Source: an uncultured SAR86 cluster bacterium
Lineage (GTDB): Bacteria > Pseudomonadota > Gammaproteobacteria > Magnimaribacterales > D2472
DNA: 37,010 nt
Direction of reading: 5' to 3'
NCBI GenBank assembly: GCA_902626385.1
Contig: CACOEZ010000011.1
Location: 1 to 37,010, forward strand
The position numbers were made by a program, and so were the translations under genes. Shown here piece by piece: positions 9,703-16,878 of this stretch. The stretch's first letter is position 1; every line of letters starts with the position of its first letter. A model generated the notes under the pieces. That model was not told where the DNA came from. It searched no databases and worked only from the letters and a program-made list of their open reading frames with translations.

Positions 9703-9708
9703 TTAAAC

Positions 9709-10332
9709 CTAAAGGGAAGCTTCTCCCCAGTAGTTGTAACCAACAATTTTCGGAGTACTTGGAAGATACATCTGCTCGAGTTTAGAAATTTTAAAACCTG
9801 AGCCCTGAATTATCTTTGGTATGTTTCTGTTTATATTACATCCACCAAATAACTTACTCCACAAGGGATTAATTCTGTTTTGCCATTTCATGATATTTTG
9901 ATCCGGAGCAATACCGTGTTCACAAAATAATAAGATACCGTTGTCTTTTATTACTCGTTTCATTTCTTTTAATGATTCTTTAAGTTCAGGAATAGTGCAT
10001 AGGGTGTATGTTATTAAGAGGGTGTCTATGGAATTACTGGGTAAAGCAATTTCCTCAGCTCCACCGATAACAAAATCAATATCAACAGAATATTTGGCTG
10101 CTTTTTTAATAGCTATTTCATTAAGTTCCTCTGAAGGATCAAGCCCAATTATTTTGTTAACTGACGATTTGTCGTAATGCGGGATGTTAAGCCCTGAACC
10201 AATTCCGATCTCTAGGACATTGCCTTTGGCCTTTGGTACAACTTTATTTCTCTGATAATTTATTGGTTTTGTAGAACAACATACGTCAAGAATTTTGGGT
10301 AAAACATATTTATCATACATCTCACCTATCAT
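9709..10332 (-). CDS. Class I SAM-dependent methyltransferase, METTL7/TMT1-like
   Basis: A 207-aa Rossmann-fold methyltransferase. Motif I is [14 protein letters not shown] (40-53), followed by the acidic GLDPS strand end, then [16 protein letters not shown] and FCEHGI. The C-terminal part ([18 protein letters not shown]) resembles human METTL7A/B, which methylate thiols. A small-molecule or lipid methyltransferase is therefore more likely than UbiE, though UbiE-type activity cannot be excluded. Its ATG overlaps the fabI stop by 4 bp (ATGA), which couples translation. A second Met at residue 5 is an alternative start. Cytoplasmic; no signal or membrane segment. Confidence 0.84.
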   Translation of the reverse strand: MIGEMYDKYVLPKILDVCCSTKPINYQRNKVVPKAKGNVLEIGIGSGLNIPHYDKSSVNKIIGLDPSEELNEIAIKKAAKYSVDIDFVIGGAEEIALPSNSIDTLLITYTLCTIPELKESLKEMKRVIKDNGILLFCEHGIAPDQNIMKWQNRINPLWSKLFGGCNINRNIPKIIQGSGFKISKLEQMYLPSTPKIVGYNYWGEASL

Positions 10333-11117
10333 TCTTCTAACTCATTGAGAGGCATCGCTGATATATTAAAACCAGCATCAACGTATGTAATTTCACCAGT
10401 GATACCACTTGCGTAGTCAGAACAAAGAAATGCAGCCGTATTACCGACTTCCTCTGCGGTGACAGTTCTTCCTAATGGTGCTCTTTTTGAATGTTGGGAC
10501 AACATTTTTCTAAAATTCTTAACACCTGAAGCCGCAAGAGTCTTAATTGGGCCTGCTGAGATAGCATTAACTCTGATATTATCTTTACCCAAAGAAGCTG
10601 CTAAAAATCTTGTGTTAGCTTCAAGACTTGCTTTTGCAAGACCCATAACATTGTAATTTGGCATAGTTTGAACTGAACCCAGGTAAGTTAGTGTTAATAA
10701 AGCGGAATTATCATTCAAAAAAGGCTTTGCCTCTTTCGCCAGAGCAGTAAAACTATATGAACTTATGTCATGAGCAATTTTAAATCCCTCTCTATTTGTA
10801 ACATCTACAAAGTTACCTTCTAGTTGATCAGATGGAGCAAATCCAATGGAATGAACCAAACCATCAAATTTTCCCCAACTATTTGATAATTCTTGAATTG
10901 CCTTTTTTATTGAATCATCGCTAGAAACATCACATTCTATAAGGATATCTGAGCCATATTCTGCTGCAATTGGCTCTAGATTTTTTAATAAACGCTCATT
11001 CTGATAGGCAAATGCTAATTTTGCTCCTTGGTCATGCATTGATTTAGCAATACCTGCGGCTATTGAGTATTTGTTCGCAAGCCCAAAAATGACAATTTTT
11101 TTATCTTTTAACAACAT
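10329..11117 (-). CDS. fabI: Enoyl-[acyl-carrier-protein] reductase (NADH), FabI
   Basis: A 262-aa short-chain dehydrogenase/reductase of the FabI branch, which carries out the last reduction of the type II fatty-acid elongation cycle. Seen: the N-terminal [14 protein letters not shown] nucleotide-binding loop, HSIGFAP (89-95), and the FabI pair Tyr145 and Tyr155 with Lys162 in the Y-x6-K arrangement (E. coli 146/156/163). The C-terminal [12 protein letters not shown] is also typical. It is the first gene of a tight four-gene minus-strand operon. AAGGGG lies upstream at a long spacing of about 12 bases. The FabI type is the classic target of triclosan-like inhibitors. Confidence 0.95.
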   Translation of the reverse strand: MLLKDKKIVIFGLANKYSIAAGIAKSMHDQGAKLAFAYQNERLLKNLEPIAAEYGSDILIECDVSSDDSIKKAIQELSNSWGKFDGLVHSIGFAPSDQLEGNFVDVTNREGFKIAHDISSYSFTALAKEAKPFLNDNSALLTLTYLGSVQTMPNYNVMGLAKASLEANTRFLAASLGKDNIRVNAISAGPIKTLAASGVKNFRKMLSQHSKRAPLGRTVTAEEVGNTAAFLCSDYASGITGEITYVDAGFNISAMPLNELEE

Positions 11118-11216
11118 TTATTTTTGTTTCCCCTTGTATGAATTAATTGTAAAAGAAAAACTACAAATAGAGTAGTCTATGGTGTATTTTAAAGATGCTT
11201 TAAAGAAGCCCAAAGC

Positions 11217-11222
11217 TATAAT
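11217..11222 (+). promoter_or_regulatory. Candidate -10 element upstream of TBDR 2
   Basis: A perfect TATAAT lies 147 bases before the TBDR 2 start, but no convincing -35 element sits 16-18 bp upstream. It would give a leader of about 140 nt containing the palindrome at 11310-11323. The 251-bp gap between fabI and TBDR 2 holds no other gene that I can see. Confidence 0.3.
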
Positions 11223-11309
11223 ATAAATTCTATGAATAATTAAATATAAATAATATAAAAAGTTGTTGCGTAATATTAAAAAGGCTGAAACAATACAAAA
11301 ATAAGCGTG

Positions 11310-11323
11310 AATGTGCGCACATT
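11310..11323. promoter_or_regulatory. Perfect 14-bp palindrome, candidate operator of TBDR 2
   Basis: AATGTGCGCACATT is fully self-complementary and stands out as a GC-containing island in very AT-rich intergenic DNA, 46 bp before the TBDR 2 start codon. Flanking AAGCGTG and CGTGCTT give an imperfect outer dyad. It could bind a dimeric repressor or activator. The motif does not resemble a Fur box. Not present upstream of the other two TBDR genes. Confidence 0.5.
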
Positions 11324-11368
11324 TGTTCGTGCTTTCATTAATTAAAACTAAAACTACAGGGGAAATGT

Positions 11369-14182
11369 ATGTTTAAAAAAGAGAATTATTTATTTGCAGT
11401 TCTCGCTATTACGATCGGCTTATTCAATACTGAAATAGCTGCTCAAGACGAGTCTGCGGATAATGTAGAAGAGGTTGTTATAACCGGTTCTAGAATCAAA
11501 AGAGATTCATTAAATAGTGCCGCGCAGGTTACAACAATCACTAGTGAGGATATTGCTGCATCTTCAGGTTTAATCACTGCAGATGTTCTTCAGCAAACTA
11601 TCTATAACTCTTTTGGATCTATATCACCAACTGCTGGTAATAGCGCTATGAGTAACGCTACTATCAACATGAGGGGTTTAGGATCTGCTAGAACATTAGT
11701 TCTCATGGACGGAAGAAGAATGCCTGGTTCACCACATCTTGGTGGTTCCGGTGCTGCTAACATCAATATGATACCAACTATAGCAATAGAAAGAATCGAG
11801 ATATTAGCTGATGGTGCTTCGTCTGTTTATGGTTCTGATGCTATCGCTGGTGTTGTTAACGTTATAACAAAAAAAGGCATTGATGGAATGGAAATGAACT
11901 TCAGACGTGGTGACAGAGATCGTGACGACGGTGAAGAGAATGCAGTTTCTTTCATATACGGTGCTACAAACGACAAGGGTTATATAACTCTAACCGTCGA
12001 ACATGACGAAAGAGACGAAATCTATCTCAAAGACAGATGGTACACAATGGCAACAGCTGAAGACAGAAATGGCGACGGCGTGATTGACCTTTATAATGAA
12101 ACTTATGGACTAAGCTGGTATTCAAGAAACTTAGCTGATCCAGTTACAGGTGACATTATGGCTACTCCAACTTGTCCTGGTTCTGCTGATAATCCAACTG
12201 ATGGTTGGTGGGGACCAAACTTTGGTGGTGCTGCTTTTGGTCAAGGTCCAACATCTACTCCATCTAATGGTGGAGCTCCTAGAGGTATTTGTGGATTTGC
12301 ATGGGCTGACATTATGGTAGCTGATGCTGCGACATTTAGAGATAGTATTACATCAAACTTTGAATATGCGATTACTGATGATTTAAATCTATATTCAAGA
12401 GTAAATTTCATAAGAAACGAATCAACAGGAAGATTTGCTCCTCCTGCTGCAAGATATCCAGGTATTCCAGTTGGAGATCCAGCTAACCCATATGACCAAG
12501 AAATTACTGGTTATTGGAGATGGACCGAAATTGGTAACCGTGGAATGCACTTTGTTGATACAGCTATGGATGCTGTAATGGAGCTTACATACTCTATCAA
12601 TGATGATGTAGAAGTTACTTATGGTAAACAAATTAATAAATTTTATGGTACTGACATTGGTAGATATTACCTAAGTTATGCTGGTCTAGGTTACAACATT
12701 AATTATGGAGAGCCATTTGGATCAGAGGCTGGTGCTGCAGCTATGAGTGCTACAACTCTAGTTGAGTACACTAACCACTATGAGAAGCAAGATGTTGTGT
12801 TGCAAGTTGACAACGTAGCTGACATGGCCGGTGGTTCTGTATCAGTATTAGTCGGTATCGAAAACATCACTAATGAATACAGTGCTGAATATGATAAGCA
12901 TTCTGAAAATAGTTTAGTCGGTGGTTCAGCTGGTAACTCAGGTTTTGGATATAGAGAAATTGACTCTGTATTTGCTGAAGTTTTATTACCAGTTATGGAT
13001 AACCTAGAAGTTACAGCTTCTTTCAGAAGAGATGATTATTCAGACGTTGGTGAAGCTGATTCATTTAAAGTTGGTGCTTTATGGGTGCCTGTGGATGGAA
13101 CTACTGTAAAACTAAACTTCGGTGAAGGTTTCAGAGCTCCTACTATGGATGACTTATACGGTGCTACTACTTTTAGTGCTAATTCAGCAACTGACTACAC
13201 AGCTTGTCAAGCTTCTGGAACACCATTTGATCAGTGTTCAAGTAAGCAAGTATCAACTCTAATTAAAGCTAACCCTAATTTGGGTGCTGAGTCTTCAGAA
13301 AGCTTTACATTTAGTGTTGAACAAGACATTGGTGCTTTAATAGGTGCTTTAGAAGGTCTTTCTGTAAGATTTGATTATTTCGATATTACAGTTCTTGACG
13401 CTATTTCTTCATTAAGCACACAAGACGTATTGTGGAATGACTTTATTGGTGGTTCTGCACTTTCAAATAATGTTACATTTTATGACTCTGCTGGTATTGC
13501 CGGTGACGGTACTGCTGCTGGTGCTCCTGTAGGAACAGGAACAGTAGGTGGTGCTTGTCCAGCTGGTGCAGCTTATGTTAAGAGAGAAGGTAACGATCCA
13601 GCTATCTATTTAATCAGATCTTGCGGTAACGGACGTGTTGATTATATCGGTGCTGGTTTCACAAACGTTGGTGAAACTCAAGTTGTTGGTCATGACATCT
13701 TTGTTAATTACACAAGAGACGTTGGTCCTGGTGTGATGAATATTGGTTTTGACTATACTGCTATGGATGAGTACAACGGTGATGCTTTCACAGGAAGTTC
13801 AAAAAAGGTTAACTCTGTTGGGTTCCCTGGAACACCTGAGACAAGAAATAACTTGTCACTATCTTATACATGGGATAAATACAGCGTAGCTCTTACAAGA
13901 AGACACATTGGTGACTACAGATTGAATTCTGTTCCTGGAAACGATGCTTCTGGTAATCCAGATGGTAGTATCGTTAAGTCAGGCGGAACTCAAGACGAGT
14001 ACGATGCTCTTGATCTTCAAGTTAGAGCTGATCTAGGTAAATACGGAACTCTTACTTACGGTATGTTTAATGTCGAAGATAAAGATCCATTACCAGATAG
14101 AGTGCAAAACTATGAAACTTATCTAAGCCTTTACGGTAACCAAGGTAAGATTTCATACTTGAAATGGAATGTTAAGTTCTAA
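11369..14182 (+). CDS. TonB-dependent outer-membrane receptor (TBDR 2)
   Basis: 937 aa. A signal peptide (cleavage after IAA, residue 25) is followed by a TonB box VEEVVITGS (33-41) and the SRIKR sequence common in this receptor type. The plug carries NMRGLG, VLMDGRRMP and DGASSVYGSDAIAGVVN, and the barrel ends in WNVKF with a terminal Phe. No STN domain. AGGGGAA at 11358-11364 fixes the ATG at 11369. Gly/Ala/Ser-rich loops and a CPAGAAY segment lie in the barrel half. The gene ends in a strong terminator and is followed by a secreted TonB-C-terminal-like protein. The substrate cannot be inferred. It differs in length and loops from TBDR 1 and TBDR 3, so it is probably not a recent duplicate. 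Confidence 0.93.
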   Translation: MFKKENYLFAVLAITIGLFNTEIAAQDESADNVEEVVITGSRIKRDSLNSAAQVTTITSEDIAASSGLITADVLQQTIYNSFGSISPTAGNSAMSNATINMRGLGSARTLVLMDGRRMPGSPHLGGSGAANINMIPTIAIERIEILADGASSVYGSDAIAGVVNVITKKGIDGMEMNFRRGDRDRDDGEENAVSFIYGATNDKGYITLTVEHDERDEIYLKDRWYTMATAEDRNGDGVIDLYNETYGLSWYSRNLADPVTGDIMATPTCPGSADNPTDGWWGPNFGGAAFGQGPTSTPSNGGAPRGICGFAWADIMVADAATFRDSITSNFEYAITDDLNLYSRVNFIRNESTGRFAPPAARYPGIPVGDPANPYDQEITGYWRWTEIGNRGMHFVDTAMDAVMELTYSINDDVEVTYGKQINKFYGTDIGRYYLSYAGLGYNINYGEPFGSEAGAAAMSATTLVEYTNHYEKQDVVLQVDNVADMAGGSVSVLVGIENITNEYSAEYDKHSENSLVGGSAGNSGFGYREIDSVFAEVLLPVMDNLEVTASFRRDDYSDVGEADSFKVGALWVPVDGTTVKLNFGEGFRAPTMDDLYGATTFSANSATDYTACQASGTPFDQCSSKQVSTLIKANPNLGAESSESFTFSVEQDIGALIGALEGLSVRFDYFDITVLDAISSLSTQDVLWNDFIGGSALSNNVTFYDSAGIAGDGTAAGAPVGTGTVGGACPAGAAYVKREGNDPAIYLIRSCGNGRVDYIGAGFTNVGETQVVGHDIFVNYTRDVGPGVMNIGFDYTAMDEYNGDAFTGSSKKVNSVGFPGTPETRNNLSLSYTWDKYSVALTRRHIGDYRLNSVPGNDASGNPDGSIVKSGGTQDEYDALDLQVRADLGKYGTLTYGMFNVEDKDPLPDRVQNYETYLSLYGNQGKISYLKWNVKF

Positions 14183-14200
14183 TTAAACGCTTATAAAATT

Positions 14201-14228
14201 AAAGGCCGGTTTTACCGGCCTTTTTTTA
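14201..14228 (+). terminator. Rho-independent terminator after TBDR 2
   Basis: AAAGGCCGGT and ACCGGCCTTT form a 10-bp GC-rich stem with a 3-nt TTT loop, followed by a T run. It starts 19 bp after the TBDR 2 stop. Confidence 0.93.
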
Positions 14229-14243
14229 TTTCATTATTTTATT

Positions 14244-14249
14244 TACAAT
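14244..14249 (+). promoter_or_regulatory. Candidate -10 element of a leaderless transcript
   Basis: TACAAT (5/6) ends 6 bases before the ATG at 14256, which would put the start codon at or next to the transcription start. No Shine-Dalgarno sequence is present. No -35 consensus is seen; the expected place is the terminator T tract. Confidence 0.4.
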
Positions 14250-14255
14250 CAATCT

Positions 14256-14780
14256 ATGAATTTTCCTCTAATTTTACTATCTACATTTATGCTCCAGAAT
14301 CTTGCATCAGAGGATTTAAATACCATTGAATGTAATACAAAAATGACGCAAATAATGAAACCAATGTATCCAAGAACAAATTATCAAGGCTTTGGAACCG
14401 TTCAATTTGATATAGATAAAACTGGAAGTGTAAAAGACGTTAAAGCAGTTCAGTCATTGTGTGCCGTAGGTAGAGATGAAAATGGTAAAATTGAACTTAA
14501 AGAATGTCCATTTTTTAAAGCTAATTCAGTTGGCGCTGCAAAATATATAAAGTACAAACCTCCACTTGATCAAAATGGAGATGCTTGTGAGATATCAGGA
14601 AAAGTCCATAGATATAAATTTACAAAATACAGAGTTAAAGATCTTGATTATGATGATTTTCTTCTAAGAGACGATTTTAAGAACAGAGATAATAAGTATA
14701 AAGATATACCTGTTGATCCTGGTGGGCCTATTTTAGAAGATTTAAATTCATACATGGATATTCCTGCAATAAATAATTAA
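14256..14780 (+). CDS. Secreted TonB C-terminal-domain-like protein
   Basis: 174 aa with a short hydrophobic leader (cleavage near LASE) and no retained membrane anchor. Residues about 35-120 resemble the TonB C-terminal fold: MYPRTNYQGFGTVQFDID, then GSVKDVKAVQS and AAKYIKYKPP. These match the family pattern YP..A...G.V...F.ID..G.V.D..V..S and R..YKP. There is no proline-rich spacer, so it cannot act as a normal energy transducer. Four cysteines in the mature part could form two disulfides. A charged Asp/Arg-rich tail follows. Placed directly after TBDR 2, it might dock to receptor N-termini or peptidoglycan (inference). Confidence 0.7.
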   Translation: MNFPLILLSTFMLQNLASEDLNTIECNTKMTQIMKPMYPRTNYQGFGTVQFDIDKTGSVKDVKAVQSLCAVGRDENGKIELKECPFFKANSVGAAKYIKYKPPLDQNGDACEISGKVHRYKFTKYRVKDLDYDDFLLRDDFKNRDNKYKDIPVDPGGPILEDLNSYMDIPAINN

Positions 14781-14786
14781 ATAAAT

Positions 14787-14882
14787 ATGAAATTTTTAAA
14801 ACTTCTGAGAGTAAGATTCATTATTAAGGTTTTCGCTTATTTCTCAAAAATATCAATATTTTTTTATGAACTTGTACATTAA
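14787..14882 (+). CDS. Possible 31-aa basic hydrophobic small protein
   Basis: An ATG 6 bases after the previous stop opens a 31-codon frame ending in TAA. The product is hydrophobic and basic (starts MKFLKLLRVRF, ends FFYELVH) and could be one membrane helix. No ribosome-binding site or homologue is known to me. A frame this short can arise by chance, so treat it as tentative. The rest of the 132-bp gap shows nothing else. Confidence 0.25.
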   Translation: MKFLKLLRVRFIIKVFAYFSKISIFFYELVH

Positions 14883-14901
14883 ATCTCAAGTTAAAAAATC
14901 C

Positions 14902-14907
14902 TAAAAT
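14902..14907 (+). promoter_or_regulatory. Candidate -10 element of a leaderless transcript (MBL gene)
   Basis: TAAAAT (5/6) ends 5 bases before the ATG at 14913. There is no Shine-Dalgarno sequence. Placement fits a transcript that starts at the initiation codon. Confidence 0.35.
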
Positions 14908-14912
14908 TTAAT

Positions 14913-15884
14913 ATGTTTTTTAAACTTGCTATCAGTATATTTTTACTATTTTCTCTAGATATTCTGGCCGAATATAAAAATACAGATGGCAAGGAACTAA
15001 ACAAATCTTTTAGAGATTTGCTTGAATGGCAAAGAAATAAATCTGAGCCTATTATTTCTTTTATAGATCTTTCAGAAGATTGGAAAAAATTTGATTTAAA
15101 AGAAATGGATAATTATTTTATCTGGATCGGACACTCAACTTTTTTAATAAAAAAAAATGGTATTACAATTCTAACTGATCCCATTTTCTCTGATAGAGCA
15201 TCACCCTTTAAAAGCATAGGACCACAAAGACTGATTCCCCCTGCATTATATTTAAAGGATATTCCTCATATAGATTACGTAACAGTTAGTCACAATCATT
15301 ATGATCACCTAGATATTAACTCTCTTAAAAAAATATCAAAACTTCACCCTAAAGCTATTTTTTTAGTTCCTGCTGGAGATCTCAAGCTTTTAAAAAGAAA
15401 AAAAATTAGAAATGTTTATGAGTTTAATTGGTGGGAGAAATTTGAAACAGAAAATATAAAATTTACATTTACACCGGTTCAACACTGGTCAAAAAGAGGA
15501 CTTTTTGATAGGAATAAAAGTTTATGGGGAGGGTGGTATATTAAGTACCCTGATTACTCTATCTATCATGCTGGTGATACAGGATATTCAAATGATTTTA
15601 TAACTACAAAGGAAAGGCTTGGATCGCCAAAATATGCTTTTATTCCAATAGGTGCATATGATCCTGAATGGTTTATGGCTAGGGGGCATGTTAATCCAGA
15701 AGACGCGGTTAAAATTATGATAGATCTTGAAGCAGAACAAGCTTTTGGAATGCATTGGGGTACTTTTGTATTAACGGATGAAGATACTTTAGAGCCTCCA
15801 CAAAGATTAAAAAAAGCTGTATCTAACTCAAACAATATTCAATTTAGATCACCTATTCCTGGTGAAGTAATAAAATTAAATTAA
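14913..15884 (+). CDS. Metallo-beta-lactamase-fold hydrolase, NAPE-PLD-like
   Basis: A 323-aa zinc hydrolase with a signal peptide (cleavage after ILA, about residue 19), so probably periplasmic. Ordered motifs: WIGHSTFLI, LTDPIFSDRASPF, GPQRLIPP, SHNHYDHLD (metal ligands H127, H129, D131, H132), FTPVQHWS (H192), YHAGDTGYS (D223), AYDPEWFM, HVNPEDAV and MHWGTF (H282). This is the layout of the N-acyl-phosphatidylethanolamine phospholipase D/UlaG-like branch, whose bacterial members are often annotated simply as MBL-fold hydrolases. A lipid phosphodiester substrate is possible but unproven. It is not a beta-lactamase by motif pattern. Confidence 0.88.
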   Translation: MFFKLAISIFLLFSLDILAEYKNTDGKELNKSFRDLLEWQRNKSEPIISFIDLSEDWKKFDLKEMDNYFIWIGHSTFLIKKNGITILTDPIFSDRASPFKSIGPQRLIPPALYLKDIPHIDYVTVSHNHYDHLDINSLKKISKLHPKAIFLVPAGDLKLLKRKKIRNVYEFNWWEKFETENIKFTFTPVQHWSKRGLFDRNKSLWGGWYIKYPDYSIYHAGDTGYSNDFITTKERLGSPKYAFIPIGAYDPEWFMARGHVNPEDAVKIMIDLEAEQAFGMHWGTFVLTDEDTLEPPQRLKKAVSNSNNIQFRSPIPGEVIKLN

Positions 15885-15930
15885 ATACATTTTACTTAAA
15901 AAATATACTTAGGTAACATGAACAAAATCT

Positions 15931-16006
<76 letters not shown>

Positions 16007-16036
16007 TTTAGTAAATAAAAACCCTTTAAAACCGTT

Positions 16037-16054
16037 GTGACCATACGGTGACCA
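16037..16054 (+). repeat. Left pair of GTGACCA repeats (candidate integrase arm sites)
   Basis: GTGACCA at 16037-16043 and again at 16048-16054, in the same orientation with an 11-bp period (about one helical turn). They lie 31 bp inside the attL copy. The same arrangement recurs at the right end of the element. Confidence 0.5.
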
Positions 16055-16115
16055 AAACAAAATCAGTATGATAATATATCTATTCAAGTAGGATGAGTAA
16101 AGTAGAGAATAAAAA

Positions 16116-16571
16116 TTGACAATCTTTAATCTTAAGAATATTTTTTTCTTTTTGAGTATATTCATAATTGTGTCTTGCTCTCCATCTCAAGAAAATACCG
16201 ATAAATCAGAAAAAATTACTATTGAAGAAATTCAAAATTTATGTTCTTTAGCAAATCGGTCTATCGTTAATAAAAAACTGGTCGAGGGGATATCTTTTTT
16301 AACTCGTGAGGAATGCTATGGTTATTGTGGGAGGAATTTTGCTGAAGATCTTATAGATCTTAGGATCAGCAAAAAACTTGAAAATCCTAAATATGTTTCA
16401 GAATTTAGTTATTTACTAATCGAACAAAAGCTTCTAAATATATCCTTGTCTGCAATGATGGTTGGAGACGATACAGGCACTTATGAATTTTATCCAGAAT
16501 GTGTTGAAGAGTTTTCTACTGACAAGCGTTATATTGATGATAGATACATAGGAAATAAAGAAATAGGTTAA
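16116..16571 (+). CDS. Hypothetical lipoprotein carried by the mini-element
   Basis: A 151-aa protein starting at TTG; an in-frame stop at 16110-16112 excludes any longer form, and a weak AGTAGAGA precedes it. The leader is basic then strongly hydrophobic and ends in the lipobox IVSC with Cys21, so this is a signal-peptidase-II lipoprotein. Asp is not at +2 (Ser is), so outer-membrane sorting is likely. Mature residues include four cysteines (43, 67, 71, 129), with a CYGYC pair, and a run of helix-forming residues. I do not recognise the family. It is the only gene between the two tRNA repeats and therefore the sole cargo. An effect on the cell surface, such as phage exclusion or envelope change, is conceivable but speculative. 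Confidence 0.7.
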   Translation: MTIFNLKNIFFFLSIFIIVSCSPSQENTDKSEKITIEEIQNLCSLANRSIVNKKLVEGISFLTREECYGYCGRNFAEDLIDLRISKKLENPKYVSEFSYLLIEQKLLNISLSAMMVGDDTGTYEFYPECVEEFSTDKRYIDDRYIGNKEIG

Positions 16572-16582
16572 ACTAGTTTTTG

Positions 16583-16600
16583 GTGACCAAATAGTTACCA
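16583..16600 (+). repeat. Right pair of GTKACCA repeats (candidate integrase arm sites)
   Basis: GTGACCA (16583-16589) and GTTACCA (16594-16600) have the same orientation and the same 11-bp period as the left pair. The first copy lies inside the palindrome TTGGTGACCAA (16580-16590). The pair ends 105 bp before the attR copy. The remaining 16601-16705 shows only a weak AAGGC/GCCTT stem and no gene. Confidence 0.5.
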
Positions 16601-16705
16601 ATATTTTAAATAGTCAATAATTCTTATAATTGTTTATACTTAAGGCGTGGCTTTGACTAGGTTTGTAAGCCTTTAAATTATTTTTGACACAAAGAGATCG
16701 TACTT

Positions 16706-16750
16706 ATGGCATTCAAGAGGTCCGCGGTTCGATCCCGCGTAGCTCCACCA
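16706..16750 (+). repeat. attR-like direct repeat (orphan tRNA-Ala 3' half)
   Basis: An exact 45-bp copy of 15962-16006 without a 5' tRNA half, so it cannot fold as a tRNA. It marks the far end of the integrated element and lies 5 bp from the stop codon of the small membrane ORF on the other strand. Confidence 0.88.
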
Positions 16751-16755
16751 ATAGG

Positions 16756-16878
16756 TTAACTAACTATTCCAAAATAACTGAAAATTGACCATAGACTGAA
16801 ATACACAACACCACTTATTGAAAGACCAATAAGAAGAGCTATTATCTTTACAAATGGTTTTTTCATGTCAATTTTCAT
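16756..16878 (-). CDS. Small single-pass membrane protein (40 aa)
   Basis: The ATG overlaps the stop of the upstream monooxygenase gene by one base (TAATG), the same coupling used twice elsewhere in this window. The product starts MKIDMKKPFVKIIALLIG and has one long hydrophobic helix (about residues 9-37) after a basic N-terminus, so it would sit in the inner membrane. A second Met at residue 5 is an alternative start. Its stop codon lies only 5 bp from the attR repeat. I do not know a family; it may be a helper of the monooxygenase. Coupled start, topology and codon pattern make it credible despite its size. Confidence 0.6.
   Translation of the reverse strand: MKIDMKKPFVKIIALLIGLSISGVVYFSLWSIFSYFGIVS

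Noticed and set aside
16641-16675. AAGGC/GCCTT hairpin inside the mini-element as a terminator
   Set aside because: The stem has about 5 bp with a loop of roughly 20 bases and a poor T run; too weak to support.
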